9,352 nt of DNA from VAZQ01 sp035552735 (GTDB lineage: Bacteria; Pseudomonadota; Alphaproteobacteria; Rhizobiales; Xanthobacteraceae), in NCBI GenBank assembly GCA_035552735.1, contig DASZKX010000419.1, positions 1 to 9,352 on the forward strand, written 5' to 3'. Made by a program: the position numbers and the translations under genes. Positions 1-5,519 of this stretch are shown here, piece by piece; position 1 is the stretch's first letter, and every line of letters starts with the position of its first letter. The notes under the pieces are model-generated. The model was not told the origin of the DNA, did no database searches, and worked only from the letters and a program-made list of their open reading frames with translations.

Positions 1-461
1 AAGCCGATGCTGTAGAGGACGCCGCTTTCGTCGGGCGGCAGCTCGGTGCCGTGGGCGTGGCCGTGAAAGATCGCGAAGAACCCGACCAGGACGGCGGCGA
101 TCCAGAGCGGCGGCCGCGCTTCGCTCGCCACCATGGCACCGAGCCCGATGGCGGAGAGTGCGATACCGATCTCGGTGCCAGGAAGCGGTACTCCCATCAG
201 GCCGAGCATCCCGCCGAACGCCATCACCATCGGAAAGGTCACCGGCAGCAACCAGATGGCCGGCGGTCCCAGTTGTGCGCCCCACAGTCCGACCGACACC
301 ATCGCCACGATGTGATCGAGCCCCGATATGGGATGCTCGAAGCCGCTGACGAAACCGCCGGCCTGGTCGCCCAGGATGTGGGCGGACGCGCCGGTCGGCC
401 ACAGCAGCAGCCACGGCAAGAGGATCTGCGCTGCTCGCAAATTCGTAGCACCCCTCTTCAT
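1..461 (-). CDS. HupE/UreJ family membrane protein, C-terminus cut by window edge
   Basis: Reading the minus strand from an ATG at 461 gives 153 complete residues before the window ends. A signal peptide is visible (hydrophobic stretch about 12-22, probable cut after GASA, A27), leaving a mature protein that begins with His28. The family hallmarks follow: FEHPISGLDH (H43, D49, H50) at the start of the first membrane helix, further hydrophobic segments near 70-90 and 96-111, and FHGHAHGTELP (H133, H135, H137). In HupE/UreJ proteins these histidines are thought to bind nickel or a related metal during uptake. Family members are usually about 190-200 residues, so roughly 40-50 residues are missing. 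The ATG overlaps the stop of the upstream gene (ATGA) and has its own GGAG at 469-472, seven bases before the start. No hydrogenase or urease gene is nearby, so the cargo metal is unknown. The family call is sure; the function is inferred. Confidence 0.9.
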   Translation of the reverse strand, partial: MKRGATNLRAAQILLPWLLLWPTGASAHILGDQAGGFVSGFEHPISGLDHIVAMVSVGLWGAQLGPPAIWLLPVTFPMVMAFGGMLGLMGVPLPGTEIGIALSAIGLGAMVASEARPPLWIAAVLVGFFAIFHGHAHGTELPPDESGVLYSIG

Positions 462-1519
462 TGCACCACTCCGAGCAATATGGCGGTTCGTTGGATGGTC
501 CAGAACGCCCCGGCCGACCCGATCAGGTATCCCGGCGCGCGCGCCAGGAACGGCGGCCAGCTGATCTCGAGCTGGCGGAACGAGCGCTCCAGCAGCACGA
601 CCAGGAGCACGAAACCGATCTGTCCGATCTCGACCCCGATGTTAAAGGTGAGCAACGCGATCGCAAGGTCGGGGCGCGGCAATCCGGCGCCGGTCAGCGC
701 GCCCGCGAAGCCGAAGCCGTGCAGCAGCCCGAAGATGAATGCCACCAGCCACGGACGGCGGATGGTCAGGCTGCTCTCGCCGCGCCAGATGCGCGCGATC
801 TCGGGGCCCAGGAACAGGATGCTCAACGCGATCGCGGCATTGAGCGGCTCGACCGGGGCCTGCGCGAAACCCAGCGTCGCCACCGCCAGCGTGATGCTAT
901 GCGCCAGCGTGAACGACGTGATGGTCTTCACCAGCGTCCAGCGGTCGCCCACGATCAAGAGCAGGCCGAGCACGAACAGAAGGTGGTCGATGCCGAACCA
1001 GATGTGCTGGATCCCATAGAGGATGTAGTTGCGGGCGAGCGCGAGCGCGCTCTGGCGCTCCGGCACCACCAGGGTGGGGGCGCTCGGCTGCAGCACATTG
1101 ATGGCGACGGTGCCGTCGAGGAACTGGATGCGCGTGAGCACGTCGGTAACGGTCGCCTCCAGCCCGCGGATGCGCAGCGTCTGCCCGCGCAGCGCCGGGG
1201 CCCGCAGCGTCCAGGTCTCAATTGCGCTGCCGGAAGCGGCCTGTGTGGCGACCGGCGACGAGGGGGTCGCATCGCCGGAAAATTCCGGCTGCAAGGCGAG
1301 CCGCAAGTCACCCAGCATCGGGGTCTGCCACAGCACGTCGAACTCGCCGGGCCGCATCTCGCGCAATTCGAGATAGGCCGGCCGGATCTCGTCCGCCAGC
1401 GCGGGCGGCTCGACTCCGGCCATCAGGGTGCAGGCGGCGGCGCAGACGCGAACCAAGGACAGCGCGGCGCCCCAGAGGGTGCGCAGGCGGTCATGCCCTT
1501 TGGGGCGACGTCTCATCAT
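458..1519 (-). CDS. HupE/UreJ_2-type membrane protein with extracytoplasmic N-terminal domain
   Basis: A 353-residue protein. Residues 1-42 look like a long signal peptide (arginine-rich start, hydrophobic core, PALA cut). Residues 43 to about 155 form a soluble, beta-rich-looking domain. The rest is a membrane domain of about six or seven helices carrying the HupE_UreJ_2 motifs: HIWFGIDH (H172, D178, H179), FTLAHSITL (H207), GLLHGFGFAG (H267) and NIGVEIGQ (N293, E297). The HxxxxxDH motif resembles that of the smaller HupE encoded next, so both may handle the same metal, but transport by this subfamily is not established as far as I know. It sits between an isomerase gene and the second HupE gene, with 4-bp ATGA overlaps on both sides. 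No good ribosome site precedes it, which suggests translational coupling. A second ATG immediately follows the first; the first is chosen because it makes the ATGA overlap. Confidence 0.9.
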   Translation of the reverse strand: MMRRRPKGHDRLRTLWGAALSLVRVCAAACTLMAGVEPPALADEIRPAYLELREMRPGEFDVLWQTPMLGDLRLALQPEFSGDATPSSPVATQAASGSAIETWTLRAPALRGQTLRIRGLEATVTDVLTRIQFLDGTVAINVLQPSAPTLVVPERQSALALARNYILYGIQHIWFGIDHLLFVLGLLLIVGDRWTLVKTITSFTLAHSITLAVATLGFAQAPVEPLNAAIALSILFLGPEIARIWRGESSLTIRRPWLVAFIFGLLHGFGFAGALTGAGLPRPDLAIALLTFNIGVEIGQIGFVLLVVLLERSFRQLEISWPPFLARAPGYLIGSAGAFWTIQRTAILLGVVQ

Positions 1520-2481
1520 GGGGCGGTGCCCTTGCGGGCGGACCCGTCAGGCGCGGCCGTCTGTTCGGCGATGAGCGGGGCGACCAGCGCCTTCACACTC
1601 TCGTCGGGCACCACCTGATACTTCTTCAGCAACCCGACGAAGGCGCGCTCCTCGTTCTCGCGCTGGCTTTGCGCGCGCCACAGCTCGACCAGCTCTTCCC
1701 TGACCTCGTCGAAAGGCCGCAGCTTCGCTGGCACTTGCGCGGTGATGCGCACCAGATGCAATCCCTGGCCCGACTCGATCGGGCCCTGCCACGAGCCGGG
1801 CGCGAGCGCGAAAATCCGGGCCGCGAATTTGGCCCCGAATTGGTTCGCCACCGCGCGTTCGTCCGCATTGCGAAATTCGGGCTTGATCGCGCCGCGGTCG
1901 CCCAGCCCCGCGGTAGGCGCGTCCGGCTGCGCCAATGCCCGCAGCGCAGCGCCGGCATCCGCCGCCGCGTCCGCGTGCTGGTCGCGGCTGAAGAAGATTT
2001 GCGTGAACGATATCCGGGGCCGGGTGAACAATGTGCGCGCGACATCATCGGCCTGGCCGGCCTGGGGTTGGCCGCTCTGCGCCTGGCCGCGCTGCGCTTC
2101 GTAGACACCGCGCAGGTCGTCGTCGCTCGGCGCGGCGGCCGCCGTATTGTCCTGCAACAGGAAGCTCATCTTCTGGGCGAGCCGCCGGCGCACCACGATG
2201 TCGTCCTTGTCGAGACCGAGCTCCTGGGCTTGCCGGGCGAACAGCGTTTCCTTGATGAAATCCCGCACCAGGCCGCGCAGCTCCGCCTCGGTCGGCTGGC
2301 GCTGCCGTTCCTGGACGAAGGTCTCTCCGAGCCAACGCACGTCGCTGTCGGCGAGCCGGACCTGCTGCACGCCGGCGTCGTTGCCATTGCGGTTGTGCCA
2401 CGCATAGGCGGCGAACAGGGCGGCGCCGATGACGAGGAAATGCAGCAAGGGCTCTTTGAGAAATTGCGCTCGTTCGTTCAT
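1516..2481 (-). CDS. Membrane-anchored parvulin-type peptidyl-prolyl cis-trans isomerase
   Basis: A 321-residue protein. A short cytoplasmic start (FLKEPLLH) leads into one membrane helix at about 11-28, placing the remainder outside the inner membrane. Residues about 37-125 form a charged helical region like the N-terminal chaperone arm of SurA/PpiD-like proteins. A Gln/Gly-rich linker (about 129-146) then leads to a parvulin-like domain at about 147-250 (start ISFTQIFFSR, later GLGDRG and GPIESGQGLHLVRI), followed by a helical tail. The catalytic domain looks divergent, so isomerase activity is less certain than the fold; a chaperone role is possible. The open frame extends much further upstream, but the ATG at 2479-2481 is chosen because it overlaps the previous gene's stop (ATGA) and gives the typical anchor sequence. 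As I recall, isomerases of this kind often neighbour HupE_UreJ_2 genes, so assisting folding of an envelope partner is a reasonable inference. Confidence 0.85.
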   Translation of the reverse strand: MNERAQFLKEPLLHFLVIGAALFAAYAWHNRNGNDAGVQQVRLADSDVRWLGETFVQERQRQPTEAELRGLVRDFIKETLFARQAQELGLDKDDIVVRRRLAQKMSFLLQDNTAAAAPSDDDLRGVYEAQRGQAQSGQPQAGQADDVARTLFTRPRISFTQIFFSRDQHADAAADAGAALRALAQPDAPTAGLGDRGAIKPEFRNADERAVANQFGAKFAARIFALAPGSWQGPIESGQGLHLVRITAQVPAKLRPFDEVREELVELWRAQSQRENEERAFVGLLKKYQVVPDESVKALVAPLIAEQTAAPDGSARKGTAP

Positions 2482-3224
2482 CGCTTGCCGATGCGCGTCG
2501 GTCCCGGTCGTACGTTCATGGCGATCTCGACGATCATCTTCTTCAAGATGGCATCGGCGAAAGTATTGAAGTCGGTGGCGACGACCATGAAGGCGCCGGG
2601 ACCGCCGATCACGTTCTCCTTGTAATAGCGGTCGAGATACGGCTCCCAGGCCAGGATCGGCAGGCCGTTGATGTTGACGTCGGCGGCGACCGCCTCGTCG
2701 CGGGCGCGGGTGACCGAGCGGCCGTTGCTGTTGGAGCCGTCGCCCGAGATATCGATGACGCGCCGCTCGCCCTTGAACGGGCTTTGGGGAAACCAGTGCA
2801 TGGAATAGTCGATGGCGCCCGAGATCGAGGTGCCGCCGCCGAACAGCCGGCGCGGCGTTGTCTCGATGATGGTCGCCACGCTGTTGGCGGACGCGGCGTC
2901 CTTGATCTGGGTCCAGGGCACGATCTCGGCCTGCAGCTGCGGCCCAGTCCATTGAAACATCGCGACCGCGATGGACTGGTTCTCGCCGCCGCGAATGGCT
3001 TCCAGCACCTGCGGGCTGCGGAAGGCCGCCACATAGCCGCGCCGCTGCAGCTCGAAGCGAGTGTAGTCGACGCTGCCGGAGGCGTCGACCGCGAGCAGGA
3101 GATGGAGATCGACCGCGACCTGGGCGTTCGCCGGCCCGCCGATGCCGAGAGCCAGCAGCAGGATCGCGCCGCAGCAACCGCGCCGAGCCGGTCCGAGACG
3201 AGGTTGATCAAAGCGCCAGCTCAT
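2478..3224 (-). CDS. Secreted von Willebrand factor A protein, DUF1194 type
   Basis: A 248-residue protein with a signal peptide (basic start, hydrophobic core at about 18-28, PANA cut after residue 34). The mature part is a single VWA domain: a beta strand ending in VDASGS, giving the metal-binding DxSxS motif (D47, S49, S51); GGGTSISG with Thr132; and IDISGDGSNSNGR with Asp162, which completes a MIDAS-like site. The sequence VIDISGDGSNSNGR and the overall length match the DUF1194 family of alphaproteobacterial periplasmic proteins, whose function is unknown. The domain probably binds a protein partner through a divalent metal. It is the first gene of the four-gene operon, and its stop overlaps the isomerase start (ATGA). 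The frame stays open 60 bases upstream to 3284, but the start at 3224 has a strong Shine-Dalgarno sequence and gives a proper signal peptide. Confidence 0.88.
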   Translation of the reverse strand: MSWRFDQPRLGPARRGCCGAILLLALGIGGPANAQVAVDLHLLLAVDASGSVDYTRFELQRRGYVAAFRSPQVLEAIRGGENQSIAVAMFQWTGPQLQAEIVPWTQIKDAASANSVATIIETTPRRLFGGGTSISGAIDYSMHWFPQSPFKGERRVIDISGDGSNSNGRSVTRARDEAVAADVNINGLPILAWEPYLDRYYKENVIGGPGAFMVVATDFNTFADAILKKMIVEIAMNVRPGPTRIGKR

Positions 3225-3231
3225 TGAAACG

Positions 3232-3239
3232 CCTCCCTC
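3232..3239 (-). promoter_or_regulatory. Ribosome binding site of the DUF1194 gene
   Basis: The minus strand reads GAGGGAGG, ending seven bases before the ATG at 3224. This near-consensus site decides the start in favour of 3224 over the in-frame ATG at 3284, which has no such site. It is the strongest site in the operon, consistent with the downstream genes relying on coupling. Confidence 0.75.
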
Positions 3240-3284
3240 AAGATCGCATTCAGCGACGCAGGGCATCTCACACCTTCTCCCCAC

Positions 3285-3310
3285 GCGAAATCGGGTTTAT
3301 CCGATTTCGC
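3285..3310. repeat. Perfect palindrome, 10-bp arms, 6-base loop
   Basis: GCGAAATCGG at 3285-3294 is perfectly complementary to CCGATTTCGC at 3301-3310, with GTTTAT between. It lies in the divergent intergenic region, 10 bases from a second palindrome with a related TCGGG core. It could be an operator, a leader hairpin for the minus-strand operon, or one unit of a dispersed palindromic repeat. It has no T-tract on either side that would make it an intrinsic terminator. Confidence 0.7.
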
Positions 3311-3311
3311 C

Positions 3312-3317
3312 ATTATA
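3312..3317 (-). promoter_or_regulatory. Candidate -10 box (TATAAT) for the four-gene operon
   Basis: The minus strand reads a perfect TATAAT at 3317-3312, about 90 bases before the DUF1194 start. No convincing -35 hexamer lies 16-18 bases upstream; that stretch is one arm of a palindrome. The box sits in the 10-base gap between two strong hairpins, so either a regulator binds the palindromes or the match is accidental. Initiation near 3305 would leave part of the left palindrome in the leader RNA. Confidence 0.35.
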
Positions 3318-3320
3318 GTG

Positions 3321-3346
3321 CGCAAGTCGGGCAAGCCCGACTTGCG
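3321..3346. repeat. Perfect palindrome, 11-bp arms, 4-base loop
   Basis: CGCAAGTCGGG at 3321-3331 pairs perfectly with CCCGACTTGCG at 3336-3346 around the loop CAAG. The core resembles the neighbouring palindrome at 3285-3310 (AAATCGG versus AAGTCGGG). The close pairing of two similar palindromes suggests either a repeat cluster or a two-site operator straddling the TATAAT at 3312-3317. Confidence 0.7.
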
Positions 3347-3589
3347 ATGGCGAGGGAGTGAAGCGCCGTGGCACTCCAATCATGGCCGCTGTCTTCCGGC
3401 CGGTAAAGCATATCGCAATCGCACGGCGGGAGCGGGCGGATTGCGCAGAGCCGCCATAAGGGTGAGAATGTCCATCGGCTCGGGTCGCATGTTCGGGTCG
3501 AATATTAATGGAGGGTAGGGGCTCGCGCCAGCGCGGCCGGGGGCGAATGGCGAGCCGCCGCGGGGCGGGCCGCAACAACAAATAATGCG

Positions 3590-3596
3590 AAGGGAG
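3590..3596 (+). promoter_or_regulatory. Ribosome binding site of the GMC flavoprotein gene
   Basis: AAGGGAG ends ten bases before the ATG at 3607. An out-of-frame ATG at 3600 lies only three bases after it and opens no supported gene, so the start at 3607 is preferred. Confidence 0.6.
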
Positions 3597-3606
3597 CGCA
3601 TGAGCC

Positions 3607-5328
3607 ATGGCGATCGAAAAGACGGATGTGGTCATCGTCGGCATGGGGGCGGCGGGCGCCGTGCTGGCGGCCGAGCTCGCCAAGGCCGGCATGCGGGTCA
3701 TCGGGCTCGAGCGCGGGCCGCGGCTGACCACGGCGGACTTCAAGCCGCGCGATGAACTGCGCTTCTTCCAGCGCCAGGACCTGCGTCCCAATCCCAAGCG
3801 CCAGCCCGTCACCTGGCGGCCCAACGCCCGGGCCCGCGCCAATCCGCTGCGCAGCCTCAGCTACGGCAACCAGGCGGGCGGCGGCACCGTCCATTACGGC
3901 GCGGTCTCGTGGCGCTTTCACGAGGACGATTTCCGCGCCCGCTCGCACACGATCGAGCGCTATGGGGCGGCCGCCATTCCGGAGGAGTCCTCGCTCGCCG
4001 ATTGGCCTCTGAGCTACCAGGATCTCGAGCCGTTCTACGACCGCGCCGAATACGAGATCGGCGTCTCAGGCAAGGCCGGCAATCTGCTGGGCCAGAAGAT
4101 CACCGGCGGGAACGTGTTCGAGGCGCCGCGCCGGCGCGAATACCCGCTGCCGCCCTTGGCGACCGATCAAGCAGGCGTGCTGTTCGACGAGGCCGCCCGC
4201 AAGCTCGGCTATCACCCGTTCTCGCCGCCGCATGCGATCATCTCGCAGGACTACCGCGGGCGGCAGGCCTGCACCTATTGCGGCTTTTGCCAGGCCTTCG
4301 GCTGCCACGTCGGGGCCAAGTCGAGCACCCTCGTCACCCTTTTGCCGCTGGCCGACGCGACCGGCAATTTCAAGCTGATCACCGGCGCCATGTGCCGCCG
4401 CGTCAACAGCGACGACAGCGGGCGCGCCACCGGCGTTTCGTATTACGGTCCGGACGGCTCCGACAACACGGTGGAGGCGGAGCTCGTCATCCTGGCGCCC
4501 TTCATCTACGACAATACCCGCCTGCTGCTGCTCTCCCGGACCGCGAAATTCCCCGACGGCCTCGCCAATTCCAGCGGCCAGGTGGGCAAGCACATCATGG
4601 CCCATATCGGGGCCAAGGTGTACGCCGCCTTCGACAACCGCTACGTCAACAACTACATGGGACCCAACGCCCAGAAGCATAGCCTGGACGATTTCAACGC
4701 CGACAACTACGACCACGCCGGATTGGGTTTCATTCGCGGCTCGCAGGTGGCGATCGCCACCGCCAACCAGGAAGGCGGGCCGATCGGCACCGCCATGGGC
4801 ATGGAGCCGCCGGCCGGGACCCCGCGCTGGGGCGCGGCCTATCGGAACTTCTTCGCGAAATATTTCGCCCGCCATACGGTGATCATCTCGGAGACCGAAA
4901 ACCTGCCGTATCCGGACCAGACCATCGATCTCGATCCGGACGTGCGCGATGCCTGGGGCTTGCCGGCGCCGCGCATCACCTACGACTGGCGGCGGCTGAA
5001 TGAGCGCAAGGGCGTTGCCTTCATCCAGGACAAGCTCGAGCAGCTGGGCCAGGCCATGGGGGCGACCCATGTGTGGCGGGCGCCGCTGAGCCAGGGCGCC
5101 CCGGGCCCGCATACCCAGGGCGGCACCCGCATGGGCAGCGATCCGAAGACCTCGGTGGTGAACCGCTTCAGCCAGAGTTGGGACATGCCGAACCTGTTCA
5201 TCGTCGGCAGCTCGACCCATCCCTCGATGAGCGGCTTCAATCCGACCCTCACCATCCAGGCGCTCGCCTATCTGAGCGCCGATGCGATCGTCAATCGCTA
5301 CCGGAAAAATCCCGGTCCGCTGGCCTAG
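3607..5328 (+). CDS. GMC-family FAD oxidoreductase, gluconate/sugar dehydrogenase large-subunit type
   Basis: A 573-residue flavoprotein. The FAD-binding Rossmann motif is at the very N-terminus (VGMGAAG, G12, G14, G17) and ends in the adenosine-binding LERG. YGNQAGGGTVHYGAVSWR is the second FAD region. A cysteine cluster, CTYCGFCQAFGC (C222, C225, C228, C233), matches the iron-sulfur-type motif of gluconate 2-dehydrogenase and related sugar dehydrogenase flavoprotein subunits. The C-terminal GMC block carries HTQGGTRMG and GFNPTLTIQAL; His502 and Asn545, 43 residues apart, are the likely catalytic pair. There is no signal peptide; in the known complexes the small subunit carries the Tat signal and a cytochrome c takes the electrons. 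Neither partner is encoded next to it, so the gene appears to stand alone, with its own ribosome site and flanking intergenic regions. Substrate cannot be read from the sequence; the family call is firm. Confidence 0.93.
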   Translation: MAIEKTDVVIVGMGAAGAVLAAELAKAGMRVIGLERGPRLTTADFKPRDELRFFQRQDLRPNPKRQPVTWRPNARARANPLRSLSYGNQAGGGTVHYGAVSWRFHEDDFRARSHTIERYGAAAIPEESSLADWPLSYQDLEPFYDRAEYEIGVSGKAGNLLGQKITGGNVFEAPRRREYPLPPLATDQAGVLFDEAARKLGYHPFSPPHAIISQDYRGRQACTYCGFCQAFGCHVGAKSSTLVTLLPLADATGNFKLITGAMCRRVNSDDSGRATGVSYYGPDGSDNTVEAELVILAPFIYDNTRLLLLSRTAKFPDGLANSSGQVGKHIMAHIGAKVYAAFDNRYVNNYMGPNAQKHSLDDFNADNYDHAGLGFIRGSQVAIATANQEGGPIGTAMGMEPPAGTPRWGAAYRNFFAKYFARHTVIISETENLPYPDQTIDLDPDVRDAWGLPAPRITYDWRRLNERKGVAFIQDKLEQLGQAMGATHVWRAPLSQGAPGPHTQGGTRMGSDPKTSVVNRFSQSWDMPNLFIVGSSTHPSMSGFNPTLTIQALAYLSADAIVNRYRKNPGPLA

Positions 5329-5334
5329 GGTGGG

Positions 5335-5481
5335 GTAGGATGGGTCGAGCTTTTGCGCTACCCATCGCCATCAGCCCCCAGATGGGTTTCGCATAGCCCG
5401 CGAAGCTCGCCACGGCATTTTACGTCCGTCTTCGCGGGATACGGCGTAACCGCCCTTTTTGAATCGCTCAACCCATCCTAC
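5335..5481. repeat. Palindromic repeat element with 16-bp terminal inverted repeats (MITE/REP-like)
   Basis: GTAGGATGGGTCGAGC at 5335-5350 is the reverse complement of GCTCAACCCATCCTAC at 5466-5481 except for one base. Inside are nested hairpins: GATGGGT 5339-5345 with ACCCATC 5360-5366, and CCCGCGAAG 5397-5405 with CTTCGCGGG 5430-5438, the latter enclosing ACGG/CCGT at 5412-5415 and 5426-5429. It has no coding capacity. As I recall, GTAGGATGGGT...ACCCATCCTAC elements occur dispersed in many proteobacterial genomes, so this is probably a non-autonomous repeat. It starts six bases after the flavoprotein stop, and the folded RNA could also act as a processing or termination structure. Confidence 0.7.
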
Positions 5482-5486
5482 ATTAT
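5459..5486 (+). promoter_or_regulatory. Candidate promoter of the purC-purE fusion at the repeat's right end
   Basis: TTGAAT at 5459-5464 and CATTAT at 5481-5486 are separated by 16 bases; each matches four of six consensus positions. Transcription would begin near 5493, about 27 bases before the GTG start. Most of this candidate lies inside the right arm of the palindromic repeat. The match is modest and could be chance. Confidence 0.3.
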
Positions 5487-5508
5487 CCGGTCAATCTGAA
5501 TCAGAAAT

Positions 5509-5513
5509 AGGAA
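5509..5513 (+). promoter_or_regulatory. Ribosome binding site deciding a GTG start
   Basis: AGGAA lies six bases before the GTG at 5520. An in-frame TAG at 5508-5510 rules out any earlier start, and no ATG follows before the conserved PurC sequence begins, so GTG is the start. Confidence 0.6.
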
Positions 5514-5519
5514 CGCGCC

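Larger units (their letters stand above)
3225..3606. other. Divergent intergenic region, 382 bp
   Basis: This gap separates the minus-strand operon from the plus-strand flavoprotein gene. It holds the operon's ribosome site, two strong palindromes around a TATAAT box, and the flavoprotein's ribosome site. Between about 3350 and 3585 I see no convincing gene. An 8-base direct repeat TCGGGTCG occurs at 3480-3487 and 3493-3500, and an AT-rich AATATTAAT at 3501-3509 is the best place to look for a -10 of the rightward gene, though no clear -35 accompanies it. Confidence 0.6.

Noticed and set aside
1222..2625. A 467-residue plus-strand frame across the HupE_UreJ_2 and isomerase genes.
   Set aside because: It is Arg- and Pro-rich with no motif and crosses the boundary between two supported minus-strand genes.
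2482..3177. Extension of the isomerase frame upstream to a 553-residue protein.
   Set aside because: The extra N-terminus is low-complexity and antiparallel in character, overlaps the VWA gene in another frame, and lacks the anchor arrangement that the ATG at 2479-2481 provides.
3225..3284. A 20-residue N-terminal extension of the DUF1194 protein.
   Set aside because: It would bury the signal peptide, and the strong ribosome site at 3232-3239 points to the start at 3224.
3318..3518. A 66-residue plus-strand frame starting in the palindromes.
   Set aside because: It starts inside a repeat, has no ribosome site and shows no family resemblance.
3508..3585. A 25-codon Arg-rich frame upstream of the flavoprotein gene, a possible leader peptide.
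   Set aside because: It has no ribosome site and only low-complexity content.
4066..5220. A 384-residue minus-strand frame opposite the flavoprotein gene.
   Set aside because: The plus strand encodes clear GMC motifs over the same bases, and the antisense product resembles no family.
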